The translations under genes and the position numbers were made by a program. DNA of 64,000 bases, taken from assembly GCA_963680875.1 (NCBI GenBank), contig OY804589.1, positions 24,602,353 through 24,666,352 of the forward strand. The letters run 5' to 3'. The notes under the pieces were generated by a model that was not told where the DNA came from, ran no database searches, and saw only the letters and a program-made list of their open reading frames with translations. Shown here piece after piece: positions 43,800-58,700 of this stretch. Origin of the DNA: Bathymodiolus brooksi (taxonomy: Eukaryota > Mollusca > Bivalvia > Mytilida > Modiolidae). Every line of letters starts with the position of its first letter. Position 1 is the stretch's first letter.

Positions 43800-46700
43800 C
43801 TTCTTCTCAGAAACTACAAATATGATTAAAGCCAAACTGTACATGAATGTTCATTGGATGGTCCTCTACAATCTTAAGGTTTTTTGTTCCGATATGAAAT
43901 TCAAAATGGCGGCTACGGCAGGACTTAGTTTAACATTGGACCCTATGGGGAAAATGTTTCAAAATGCTTCTTCTCTGAAACCACTTGGACAGTTGAAACC
44001 AAACTGCCCAGGAATGATCATTTGAAGGTCCTCTACAAAGTTTCTGTTTTTTATGCCGATCGGAAATCCAAGATGGCCACCACCGCAATACATAGATTAA
44101 CATTGGACCCTATGGGAAAATATTCAAATGCCTTCTTCTCAGAAACTACAAATATGATTAAAGCCAAACTGTACATGAATGTTCATTGGATGGTCCTCTA
44201 CAATCTTAAGGTTTTTTGTTCCGATATGAAATTCAAAATGGCGGCTACGGCAGGACTTAGTTTAACATTGGACCCTATGGGAAAAATGTTTCAAAATGCT
44301 TCTTCTCTGAAACCACTTGGACAGTTGAAACCAAACTGCCCAGGAATGATCATTGGAAGGTCCTCTACAAAGTTTCTGTTTTTTATGCCGATCGGAAATC
44401 CAAGATGGCCGCCACCGCAGGACATAGATTAACATTGGACTCTATGGGAAAATATTCAAATGCCTTCTTCTCAGAAACTACAGATATGATTAAAGCCAAA
44501 CTGTACATGAATGTTCATTAGATGGCCCTCTACAAACTTTAGGTTTTTTGTTCCGGTATGAAATTCAAAATGGCGGCTACGGCAGGACTTAGTTTAACAT
44601 TGGACCCTATGGGAAAAATGTTTCAAAATGCTTCTTCTCTGAAACCACTTGGACAGTTGAAACCAAACTGCCCAGGAATGATCATTGGAAGGTCCTCTAC
44701 AAAGTTTCTGTTTTTTATGCCGATCGGAAATCCAAGATGGCCGCCACCGCAGGACATAGATTAACATTGGACCCTATGGGAAAATATTCAAATGCCTTCT
44801 TCTCAGAAACTACAAATATGATTAAAGCCAAACTGTACATGAATGTTCATTGGATGGTCCTCTACAATCTTAAGGTTTTTTGTTCCGATATGAAATTCAA
44901 AATGGCGGCTACGGCAGGACTTAGTTTAACATTGGACCCTATGGGAAAAATGTTTCAAAATGCTTCTTCTCTGAAACCACTTGGACAGTTGAAACCAAAC
45001 TGCCCAGGAATGATCATTGGAAGGTCCTCTACAAAGTTTCTGTTTTTTATGCCGATCGGAAATCCAAGATGGCCACCACCGCAATACATAGATTAACATT
45101 GGACTCTATGGGAAAATATTCAAATGCCTTCTTCTCAGAAACTACAAATATGATTAAAGCCAAACTGTACATGAATGTTTATTGGATGGTCCTCTACAAT
45201 CTTAAGGTTTTTTGTTCCGATATGAAATTCAAAATGGCGGCTACGGCAGGACTTAGTTTAACATTGGACCCTATGGGAAAAATGTTTCAAAATGCTTCTT
45301 CTCTGAAACCACTTGGACAGTTGAAACCAAACTGCCCAGGAATGATCATTGGAAGGTCCTCTACAAAGTTTCTGTTTTTTATGCCGATCGGAAATCCAAG
45401 ATGGCTGCCACCGCAGGACATAGATTAACATTGGACCCTATGGGAAAATATTCAAATGCCTTCTTCTCAGAAATTACAAATATGATTAAAGCCAAACTGT
45501 ACATGAATGTTCATTGGATGGTCCTCTACAATCTTAAGGTTTTTTGTTCCGATATGAAATTCAAAATGGCGGCTACGGCAGGACTTAGTTTAACATTGGA
45601 CCCTATGGGGAAAATGTTTCAAAATGCTTCTTCTCTGAAACCACTTGGACAGTTGAAACCAAACTGCCCAGGAATGATCATTTGAAGGTCCTCTACAAAG
45701 TTTCTGTTTTTTATGCCGATCGGAAATCCAAGATGGCCACCACCGCAATACATAGATTAACATTGGACCCTATGGGAAAATATTCAAATGCCTTCTTCTC
45801 AGAAACTACAAATATGATTAAAGCCAAACTGTACATGAATGTTCATTGGATGGTCCTCTACAATCTTAAGGTTTTTTGTTCCGATATGAAATTCAAAATG
45901 GCGGCTACGGCAGGACTTAGTTTAACATTGGACCCTATGGGGAAAATGTTTCAAAATGCTTCTTCTCTGAAACCACTTGGACAGTTGAAACCAAACTGCC
46001 CAGGAATGATCATTTGAAGGTCCTCTACAAAGTTTCTGTTTTTTATGCCGATCGGAAATCCAAGATGGCCACCACCGCAATACATAGATTAACATTGGAC
46101 CCTATGGGAAAATATTCAAATGCCTTCTTCTCAGAAACTACAAATATGATTAAAGCCAAACTGTACATGAATGTTCATTGGATGGTCCTCTACAATCTTA
46201 AGGTTTTTTGTTCCGATATGAAATTCAAAATGGCGGCTACGGCAGGACTTAGTTTAACATTGGACCCTATGGGAAAAATGTTTCAAAATGCTTCTTCTCT
46301 GAAACCACTTGGACAGTTGAAACCAAACTGCCCAGGAATGATCATTGGAAGGTCCTCTACAAAGTTTCTGTTTTTTATGCCGATCGGAAATCCAAGATGG
46401 CCGCCACCGCAGGACATAGATTAACATTGGACCCTATGGGAAAATATTCAAATGCCTTCTTCTCAGAAACTACAGATATGATTAAAGCCAAACTGTACAT
46501 GAATGTTCATTAGATGGCCCTCTACAAACTTTAGGTTTTTTGTTCCGGTATGAAATTCAAAATGGCGGCTACGGCAGGACTTAGTTTAACATTGGACCCT
46601 ATGGGAAAAATGTTTCAAAATGCTTCTTCTCTGAAACCACTTGGACAGTTGAAACCAAACTGCCCAGGAATGATCATTGGAAGGTCCTCTACAAAGTTTC

Positions 46701-49700
46701 TGTTTTTTATGCCGATCGGAAATCCAAGATGGCTGCCACCGCAGGACATAGATTAACATTGGACCCTATGGGAAAATATTCAAATGCCTTCTTCTCAGAA
46801 ATTACAAATATGATTAAAGCCAAACTGTACATGAATGTTCATTGGATGGTCCTCTACAATCTTAAGGTTTTTTGTTCCGATATGAAATTCAAAATGGCGG
46901 CTACGGCAGGACTTAGTTTAACATTGGACCCTATGGGGAAAATGTTTCAAAATGCTTCTTCTCTGAAACCACTTGGACAGTTGAAACCAAACTGCCCAGG
47001 AATGATCATTTGAAGGTCCTCTACAAAGTTTCTGTTTTTTATGCCGATCGGAAATCCAAGATGGCCACCACCGCAATACATAGATTAACATTGGACCCTA
47101 TGGGAAAATATTCAAATGCCTTCTTCTCAGAAACTACAAATATGATTAAAGCCAAACTGTACATGAATGTTCATTGGATGGTCCTCTACAATCTTAAGGT
47201 TTTTTGTTCCGATATGAAATTCAAAATGGCGGCTACGGCAGGACTTAGTTTAACATTGGACCCTATGGGAAAAATGTTTCAAAATGCTTCTTCTCTGAAA
47301 CCACTTGGACAGTTGAAACCAAACTGCCCAGGAATGATCATTTGAAGGTCCTCTACAAAGTTTCTGTTTTTTATGCCGATCGGAAATCCAAGATGGCCAC
47401 CACCGCAATACATAGATTAACATTGGACCCTATGGGAAAATATTCAAATGCCTTCTTCTCAGAAACTACAAATATGATTAAAGCCAAACTGTACATGAAT
47501 GTTCATTGGATGGTCCTCTACAATCTTAAGGTTTTTTGTTCCGATATGAAATTCAAAATGGCGGCTACGGCAGGACTTAGTTTAACATTGGACCCTATGG
47601 GGAAAATGTTTCAAAATGCTTCTTCTCTGAAACCACTTGGACAGTTGAAACCAAACTGCCCAGGAATGATCATTTGAAGGTCCTCTACAAAGTTTCTGTT
47701 TTTTATGCCGATCGGAAATCCAAGATGGCCACCACCGCAATACATAGATTAACATTGGACCCTATGGGAAAATATTCAAATGCCTTCTTCTCAGAAACTA
47801 CAAATATGATTAAAGCCAAACTGTACATGAATGTTCATTGGATGGTCCTCTACAATCTTAAGGTTCTTTGTTCCGATATGAAATTCAAAATGGCGGCTAC
47901 GGCAGGACTTAGTTTAACATTGGACCCTATGGGAAAAATGTTTCAAAATGCTTCTTCTCTGAAACCACTTGGACAGTTGAAACCAAACTGCCCAGGAATG
48001 ATCATTGGAAGGTCCTCTACAAAGTTTCTGTTTTTTATGCCGATCGGAAATCCAAGATGGCCGCCACCGCAGGACATAGATTAACATTGGACCCTATGGG
48101 AAAATATTCAAATGCCTTCTTCTCAGAAACTACAGATATGATTAAAGCCAAACTGTACATGAATGTTCATTAGATGGCCCTCTACAAACTTTAGGTTTTT
48201 TGTTCCGGTATGAAATTCAAAATGGCGGCTACGGCAGGACTTAGTTTAACATTGGACCCTATGGGAAAAATGTTTCAAAATGCTTCTTCTCTGAAACCAC
48301 TTGGACAGTTGAAACCAAACTGCCCAGGAATGATCATTGGAAGGTCCTCTACAAAGTTTCTGTTTTTTATGCCGATCGGAAATCCAAGATGGCTGCCACC
48401 GCAGGACATAGATTAACATTGGACCCTATGGGAAAATATTCAAATGCCTTCTTCTCAGAAACTACAAATATGATTAAAGCCAAACTGTACATGAATGTTC
48501 ATTGGATGGTCCTCTACAATCTTAAGGTTTTTTGTTCCGATATGAAATTCAAAATGGCGGCTACGGCAGGACTTAGTTTAACATTGGACCCTATGGGAAA
48601 AATGTTTCAAAATGCTTCTTCTCTGAAACCACTTGGACAGTTGAAACCAAACTGCCCAGGAATGATCATTGGAAGGTCCTCTACAAAGTTTCTGTTTTTT
48701 ATGCCGATCGGAAATCCAAGATGGCCACCACCGCAGTACATAGATTAACATTGGACTCTATGGGAAAATATTCAAATGCCTTCTTCTCAGAAACTACAAA
48801 TATGATTAAAGCCAAACTGTACATGAATGTTCATTGGATGGTCCTCTACAATCTTAAGGTTTTTTGTTCCGATATGAAATTCAAAATGGCGGCTACGGCA
48901 GGACTTAGTTTAACATTGGACCCTATGGGAAAAATGTTTCAAAATGCTTCTTCTCTGAAACCACTTGGACAGTTGAAACCAAACTGCCCAGGAATGATCA
49001 TTGGAAGGTCCTCTACAAAGTTTCTGTTTTTTATGCCGATCGGAAATCCAAGATGGCTGCCACCGCAGGACATAGATTAACATTGGACCCTATGGGAAAA
49101 TATTCAAATGCCTTCTTCTCAGAAATTACAAATATGATTAAAGCCAAACTGTACATGAATGTTCATTGGATGGTCCTCTACAATCTTAAGGTTTTTTGTT
49201 CCGATATGAAATTCAAAATGGCGGCTACGGCAGGACTTAGTTTAACATTGGACCCTATGGGGAAAATGTTTCAAAATGCTTCTTCTCTGAAACCACTTGG
49301 ACAGTTGAAACCAAACTGCCCAGGAATGATCATTTGAAGGTCCTCTACAAAGTTTCTGTTTTTTATGCCGATCGGAAATCCAAGATGGCCACCACCGCAA
49401 TACATAGATTAACATTGGACCCTATGGGAAAATATTCAAATGCCTTCTTCTCAGAAACTACAAATATGATTAAAGCCAAACTGTACATGAATGTTCATTG
49501 GATGGTCCTCTACAATCTTAAGGTTTTTTGTTCCGATATGAAATTCAAAATGGCGGCTACGGCAGGACTTAGTTTAACATTGGACCCTATGGGAAAAATG
49601 TTTCAAAATGCTTCTTCTCTGAAACCACTTGGACAGTTGAAACCAAACTGCCCAGGAATGATCATTGGAAGGTCCTCTACAAAGTTTCTGTTTTTTATGC

Positions 49701-52700
49701 CGATCGGAAATCCAAGATGGCCGCCACCGCAGGACATAGATTAACATTGGACCCTATGGGAAAATATTCAAATGCCTTCTTCTCAGAAACTACAGATATG
49801 ATTAAAGCCAAACTGTACATGAATGTTCATTAGATGGCCCTCTACAAACTTTAGGTTTTTTGTTCCGGTATGAAATTCAAAATGGCGGCTACGGCAGGAC
49901 TTAGTTTAACATTGGACCCTATGGGAAAAATGTTTCAAAATGCTTCTTCTCTGAAACCACTTGGACAGTTGAAACCAAACTGCCCAGGAATGATCATTGG
50001 AAGGTCCTCTACAAAGTCTCTGTTTTTTATGCCGATCGGAAATCCAAGATGGCCGCCACCGCAGGACATAGATTAACATTGGACCCTATGGGAAAATATT
50101 CAAATGCCTTCTTCTCAGAAACTACAAATATGATTAAAGCCAAACTGTACATGAATGTTCATTGGATGGTCCTCTACAATCTTAAGGTTTTTTGTTCCGA
50201 TATGAAATTCAAAATGGCGGCTACGGCAGGACTTAGTTTAACATTGGACCCTATGGGAAAAATGTTTCAAAATGCTTCTTCTCTGAAACCACTTGGACAG
50301 TTGAAACCAAACTGCCCAGGAATGATCATTGGAAGGTCCTCTACAAAGTTTCTGTTTTTTATGCCGATCGGAAATCCAAGATGGCCGCCACCGCAGTACA
50401 TAGATTAACATTGGACTCTATGGGAAAATATTCAAATGCCTTCTTCTCAGAAACTACAAATATGATTAAAGCCAAACTGTACATGAATGTTCATTGGATG
50501 GTCCTCTACAATCTTAAGGTTTTTTGTTCCGATATGAAATTCAAAATGGCGGCTACGGCAAGACTTAGTTTAACATTGGACCCTATGGGAAAAATGTTTC
50601 AAAATGCTTCTTCTCTGAAACCACTTGGACAGTTGAAACCAAACTGCCCAGGAATGATCATTTGAAGGTCCTCTACAAAGTTTCTGTTTTTTATGCCGAT
50701 CGGAAATCCAAGATGGCCACCACCGCAATACATAGATTAACATTGGACCCTATGGGAAAATATTCAAATGCCTTCTTCTCAGAAACTACAAATATGATTA
50801 AAGCCAAACTGTACATGAATGTTCATTGGATGGTCCTCTACAATCTTAAGGTTTTTTGTTCCGATATGAAATTCAAAATGGCGGCTACGGCAGGACTTAG
50901 TTTAACATTGGACCCTATGGGAAAAATGTTTCAAAATGCTTCTTCTCTGAAACCACTTGGACAGTTGAAACCAAACTGCCCAGGAATGATCATTGGAAGG
51001 TCCTCTACAAAGTTTCTGTTTTTTATGCCGATCGGAAATCCAAGATGGCCGCCACCGCAGGACATAGATTAACATTGGACCCTATGGGAAAATATTCAAA
51101 TGCCTTCTTCTCAGAAACTACAAATATGATTAAAGCCAAACTGTACATGAATGTTCATTAGATGGCCCTCTACAAACTTTAGGTTTTTTGTTCCGGTATG
51201 AAATTCAAAATGGCGGCTACGGCAGGACTTAGTTTAACATTGGACCCTATGGGGAAAATGTTTCAAAATGCTTCTTCTCTGAAACCACTTGGACAGTTGA
51301 AACCAAACTGCCCAGGAATGATCATTGGAAGGTCCTCTACAAAGTTTCTGTTTTTTATGCCGATCGGAAATCCAAGATGGCCGCCACCGCAGGACATAGA
51401 TTAACATTGGACCCTATGGGAAAATATTCAAATGCCTTCTTCTCAGAAACTACAAATATGATTAAAGCCAAACTGTACATGAATGTTCATTGGATGGTCC
51501 TCTACAATCTTAAGGTTTTTTGTTCCGATATGAAATTCAAAATGGCGGCTACGGCAGGACTTAGTTTAACATTGGACCCTATGGGAAAAATGTTTCAAAA
51601 TGCTTCTTCTCTGAAACCACTTGGACAGTTGAAACCAAACTGCCCAGGAATTATCATTGGAAGGTCCTCTACAAAATTTATGTTTTTTATGCCGATCGGA
51701 AATCCAAGATGGCCGCCACCGCAGTACATAGATTAACATTGGACTCTATGGGAAAATATTCAAATGCCTTCTTCTCAGAAACTACAAATATGATTAAAGC
51801 CAAACTGTACATGAATGTTCATTGGATGGTCCTCTACAATCTTAAGGTTTTTTGTTCCGATATGAAATTCAAAATGGCGGCTACGGCAGGACTTAGTTTA
51901 ACATTGGACCCTATGGGAAAAATGTTTCAAAATGCTTCTTCTCTGAAACCACTTGGACAGTTGAAACCAAACTGCCCAGGAATGATCATTGGAAGGTCCT
52001 CTACAAAGTTTCTGTTTTTTATGCCAATCGGAAATCCAAGATGGCCGCCACCGCAGGCCATAGATTAACATTGGACCCTATGGGAAAATATTCAAATGCC
52101 TTCTTCTCAGAAACTACAAATATGATTAAAGCTAAACTGTACATGAATGTTCATTGGATGGTCCTCTACAATCTTAAGGTTTTTTGTTCCGATATGAAAT
52201 TCAAAATGGCGGCTACGGCAGGACTTAGTTTAACATTGGACCCTATGGGAAAAATGTTTCAAAATGCTTCTTCTCTGAAACCACTTGGACAGTTGAAACC
52301 AAACTGCCCAGGAATGATCATTTGAAGGTCCTCTACAAAGTTTCTGTTTTTTATGCCGATCGGAAATCCAAGATGGCCACCACCGCAGGACATAGATTAA
52401 CATTGGACCCTATGGGAAAATATTCAAATGCCTTCTTCTCAGAAACTACAAATATGATTAAAGCCAAACTGTACATGAATGTTCATTAGATGGCCCTCTA
52501 CAAACTTTAGGTTTTTTGTTCCGGTATGAAATTCAAAATGGCGGCTACGGCAGGACTTAGTTTAACATTGGACCCTATGGGAAAAATGTTTCAAAATGCT
52601 TCTTCTCTGAAACCACTTGGACAGTTGAAACCAAACTGCCCAGGAATGATCATTGGAAGGTCCTCTACAAAGTTTCTGTTTTTTATGCCGATCGGAAATC

Positions 52701-55700
52701 CAAGATGGCCACCACCGCAGGCCATAGATTAACATTGGACCCTATGGAAAAATATTCAAATGCCTTCTTCTCAGAAACTACATATATGATTAAAGCCAAA
52801 CTGTACATGAATGTTCATTGGATGGTCCTCTACAATCTTAAGGTTTTTTGTTCCGATATGAAATTCAAAATGGCGGCTACGGCAGGACTTAGTTTAACAT
52901 TGGACCCTATGGGAAAAATGTTTCAAAATGCTTCTTCTCTGAAACCACTTGGACAGTTGAAACCAAACTGCCCAGGAATGATCATTGGAAGGTCCTCTAC
53001 AAAGTTTCTGTTTTTTATGCCGATCGGAAATCCAAGATGGCCACCACCGCAGGCCATAGATTAACATTGGACCCTATGGAAAAATATTCAAATGCCTTCT
53101 TCTCAGAAACTACATATATGATTAAAGCTAAACTGTACATGAATGTTCATTGGATGGTCCTCTACAATCTTAAGGTTTTTTGTTCCGATATGAAATTCAA
53201 AATGGCGGCTACGGTAGGACTTAGTTTAACATTGGACCCTATGGGAAAAATGTTTCAAAATGCTTCTTCTCTGAAACCACTTGGACAGTTGAAACCAAAC
53301 TGCCCAGGAATGATCATTGGAAGGTCCTCTACAAAGTTTCTGTTTTTTATGCCGATCGGAAATCCAAGATGGCCACCACCGCAGGACATAGATTAACATT
53401 GGACCCTATGGGAAAATATTCAAATGCCTTCTTCTCAGAAACTACAAATATGATTAAAGCCAAACTGTACATGAATGTTCATTGGATGGTCCTCTACAAT
53501 CTTAAGGTTTTTTGTTCCGATATGAAATTCAAAATGGCGGCTACGGCAGGACTTAGTTTAACATTGGACCCTATGGGAAAAATGTTTCAAAATGCTTCTT
53601 CTCTGAAACCACTTGGACAGTTGAAACCAAACTGCCCAGGAATGATCATTGGAAGGTCCTCTACAAAGTTTCTGTTTTTTATGCCGATCGGAAATCCAAG
53701 ATGGCTGCCACCGCAGGACATAGATTAACATTGGACCCTATGGGAAAATATTCAAATGCCTTCTTCTCAGAAACTACAAATATGATTAAAGCCAAACTGT
53801 ACATGAATGTTCATTGGATGGTCCTCTACAATCTTAAGGTTTTTTGTTCCGATATGAAATTCAAAATGGCGGCTACGGCAGGACTTAGTTTAACATTGGA
53901 CCCTATGGGAAAAATGTTTCAAAATGCTTCTTCTCTGAAACCACTTGGACAGTTGAAACCAAACTGCCCAGGAATGATCATTGGAAGGTCCTCTACAAAA
54001 TTTATGTTTTTTATGCCGATCGGAAATCCAAGATGGCCGCCACCGCAGGCCATAGATTAACATTGGACCCTATGGGAAAATATTCAAATGCCTTCTTCTC
54101 AGAAACTACAAATATGATTAAAGCCAAACTGTACATGAATGTTCATTGGATGGTCCTCTACAATCTTAAGGTTTTTTGTTCCGATATGAAATTCAAAATG
54201 GCGGCTACGGCAGGACTTAGTTTAACATTGGACCCTATGGGAAAAATGTTTCAAAATGCTTCTTCTCTGAAACCACTTGGACAGTTGAAACCAAACTGCC
54301 CAGGAATGATCATTGGAAGGTCCTCTACAAAGTTTCTGTTATTTATGCCGATCGGAAATCCAAGATGGCCACCACCGCAGGCCATAGATTAACATTGGAC
54401 CCTATGGAAAAATATTCAAATGCCTTCTTCTCAGAAACTACATATATGATTAAAGCTAAACTGTACATGAATGTTCATTGGATGGTCCTCTACAATCTTA
54501 AGGTTTTTTGTTCCGATATGAAATTCAAAATGGCGGCTACGGCAGGACTTAGTTTAACATTGGACCCTATGGGAAAAATGTTTCAAAATGCTTCTTCTCT
54601 GAAACCACTTGGACAGTTGAAACCAAACTGCCCAGGAATGATCATTGGAAGGTCCTCTACAAAGTTTCTGTTTTTTATGCCGATCGGAAATCCAAGATGG
54701 CCACCACCGCAATACATAGATTAACATTGGACCCTATGGGAAAATATTCAAATGCCTTCTTCTCAGAAACTACAAATATGATTAAAGCAAAACTGTACAT
54801 GAATGTTCATTGAATAGTCCTCTACAAACTTTACGTTTTTTATTCCGATATGAAATTCAAAATGGCGGCTACGGCAGGACTTAGTTTAACATTGGACCCT
54901 ATGGGAATAATGTTTCAAAATGCTTCTTCTCTGAAACCACTTGGACAGTTGAAACCAAACTGCCCAGGAATGATCATTGGAAGGTCCTCTACAAAGTGTC
55001 TGTTTTTTATGCCGATCGGAAATCCAAGATGGCCGCCACCGCAGGACATAGATTAACATTGAACCCTATGGGAAAATATTCAAATGCCTTCTTCTCAGAA
55101 ACTACAAATATGATTAAAGCCAAACTGTACATGAATGTTCATTGGATGGTCCTCTACAATCTTAAGGTTTTTTGTTCCGATATGAAATTCAAAATGGCGG
55201 CTACGGCAGGACTTAGTTTAACATTGGACCCTATGGGAAAAATGTTTCAAAATGCTTCTTCTCTGAAACCACTTGGACAGTTGAAACCAAACTGCCCAGG
55301 AATGATCATTGGAAGGTCCTCTACAAAGTTTCTGTTTTTTATGCCGATCGGAAATCCAAGATGGCCGCCACCTCAGTACATAGATTAACATTGGACTCTA
55401 TGGGAAAATATTCAAATGCCTTCTTCTCAGAAACTACAAATATGATTAAAGCCAAACTGTACATGAATGTTCATTGGATGGTCCTCTACAATCTTAAGGT
55501 TTTTTGTTCCGATATGAAATTCAAAATGGCGGCTACGGCAGGACTTAGTTTAACATTGGACCCTATGGGAAAAATGTTTCAAAATGCTTCTTCTCTGAAA
55601 CCACTTGGACAGTTGAAACCAAACTGCCCAGGAATGATCATTTGAAGGTCCTCTACAAAGTTTCTGTTTTTTATGCCGATCGGAAATCCAAGATGGCCAC

Positions 55701-58700
55701 CACCGCAATACATAGATTAACATTGGACCCTATGGGAAAATATTCAAATGCCTTCTTCTCAGAAACTACAAATATGATTAAAGCCAAACTGTACATGAAT
55801 GTTCATTGGATGGTCCTCTACAATCTTAAGGTTTTTTGTTCCGATATGAAATTCAAAATGGCGGCTACGGCAGGACTTAGTTTAACATTGGACCCTATGG
55901 GAAAAATGTTTCAAAATGCTTCTTCTCTGAAACCACTTGGACAGTTGAAACCAAACTGCCCAGGAATGATCATTGGAAGGTCCTCTACAAAGTTTCTGTT
56001 TTTTATGCCGATCGGAAATCCAAGATGGCCGCCACCGCAGGACATAGATTAACATTGGACCCTATGGGAAAATATTCAAATGCCTTCTTCTCAGAAACTA
56101 CAAATATGATTAAAGCCAAACTGTACATGAATGTTCATTAGATGGCCCTCTACAAACTTAAGGTTTTTTGTTCCGGTATGAAATTCAAAATGGCGGCTAC
56201 GGCAGGACTTAGTTTAACATTGGACCCTATGGGGAAAATGTTTCAAAATGCTTCTTCTCTGAAACCACTTGGACAGTTGAAACCAAACTGCCCAGGAATG
56301 ATCATTGGAAGGTCCTCTACAAAGTTTCTGTTTTTTATGCCGATCGGAAATCCAAGATGGCCGCCACCGCAGGACATAGATTAACATTGGACCCTATGGG
56401 AAAATATTCAAATGCCTTCTTCTCAGAAACTACAGATATGATTAAAGCCAAACTGTACATGAATGTTCATTGGATGGTCCTCTACAATCTTAAGGTTTTT
56501 TGTTCCGATATGAAATTCAAAATGGCGGCTACGGCAGGACTTAGTTTAACATTGGACCCTATGGGAAAAATGTTTCAAAATGCTTCTTCTCTGAAACCAC
56601 TTGGACAGTTGAAACCAAACTGCCCAGGAATGATCATTGGAAGGTCCTCTACAAAGTTTATGTTTTTTATGCCGATCGGAAATCCAAGATGGCCGCCACC
56701 GCAGTACATAGATTAACATTGGACTCTATGGGAAAATATTCAAATGCCTTCTTCTCAGAAACTACAAATATGATTAAAGCCAAACTGTACATGAATGTTC
56801 ATTGGATGGTCCTCTACAATCTTAAGGTTTTTTGTTCCGATATGAAATTCAAAATGGCGGCTACGGCAGGACTTAGTTTAACATTGGACCCTATGGGAAA
56901 AATGTTTCAAAATGCTTCTTCTCTGAAACCACTTGGACAGTTGAAACCAAACTGCCCAGGAATGATCATTGGAAGGTCCTCTACAAAGTTTCTGTTTTTT
57001 ATGCCAATCGGAAATCCAAGATGGCCACCACCGCAGGCCATAGATTAAAATTGGACCCTATGGGAAAATATTCAAATGCCTTCTTCTCAGAAACTACAAA
57101 TATGATTAAAGCTAAACTGTACATGAATGTTCATTGGATGGTCCTCTACAATCTTAAGGTTTTTTGTTCCGATATGAAATTCAAAATGGCAGCTACGGCA
57201 GGACTTAGTTTAACATTGGACCCTATGGGAAAAATGTTTCAAAATGCTTCTTCTCTGAAACCACTTGGACAGTTGAAATCAAACTGCCCAGGAATGATCA
57301 CTGGAAGGTCCTCTACAAAGTTTCTGTTTTTTATGCCGATTGGAAATCCAAGATGGCTGCCACCGCAGGACATAGATTAACATTGAACCCTATGGGAAAA
57401 TATTCAAATGCCTTCTTCTCAGAAACTACAAATATGATTAAAGCCAAACTGTACATGAATGTTCATTGGATGGTCCTCTACAATCTTAAGGTTTTTTGTT
57501 CCGATATGAAATTCAAAATGGCGGCTACGGCAGGACTTAGTTTAACATTGGACCCTATGGGAAAAATGTTTCAAAATGCTTCTTCTCTGAAACCACTTGG
57601 ACAGTTGAAACCAAACTGCCCAGGAATGATCATTGGAAGGTCCTCTACAAAGTTTCTGTTTTTTATGCCGATCGGAAATCCAAGATGGCCACCACCGCAG
57701 GACATAGATTAACATTGGACCCTATGGGAAAATATTCAAATGCCTTCTTCTCAGAAACTACAAATATGATTAAAGCCAAACTGTACATGAATGTTCATTA
57801 GATGGCCCTCTACAAACTTTAGGTTTTTTGTTCCGGTATGAAATTCAAAATGGCGGCTACGGCAGGACTTAGTTTAACATTGGACCCTATGGGAAAAATG
57901 TTTCAAAATGCTTCTTCTCTGAAACCACTTGGACAGTTGAAACCAAACTGCCCAGGAATGATCATTGGAAGGTCCTCTACAAAGTTTCTGTTTTTTATGC
58001 CGATCGGAAATCCAAGATGGCCACCACCGCAGGCCATAGATTAACATTGGACCCTATGGAAAAATATTCAAATGCCTTCTTCTCAGAAACTACATATATG
58101 ATTAAAGCCAAACTGTACATGAATGTTCATTGGATGGTCCTCTACAATCTTAAGGTTTTTTGTTCCGATATGAAATTCAAAATGGCGGCTACGGCAGGAC
58201 TTAGTTTAACATTGGACCCTATGGGAAAAATGTTTCAAAATGCTTCTTCTCTGAAACCACTTGGACAGTTGAAACCAAACTGCCCAGGAATGATCATTGG
58301 AAGGTCCTCTACAAAGTTTCTGTTTTTTATGCCGATCGGAAATCCAAGATGACTGCCACCGCAGGACATAGATTAACATTGGACCCTATGGGAAAATATT
58401 CAAATGCCTTCTTCTCAGAAACTACAAATATGATTAAAGCCAAACTGTACATGAATGTTCATTGGATGGTCCTCTACAATCTTAAGGTTTTTTGTTCTGA
58501 TATGAAATTCAAAATGGCGGCTACGGCAGGACTTAGTTTAACATTGGACCCTATGGGAAAAATGTTTCAAAATGCTTCTTCTCTGAAACCACTTGGACAG
58601 TTGAAACCAAACTGCCCAGGAATGATCATTGGAAGGTCCTCTACAAAGTTTCTGTTTTTTATGCCGATCAGAAATCCAAGATGGCCACCACCGCAGGCCA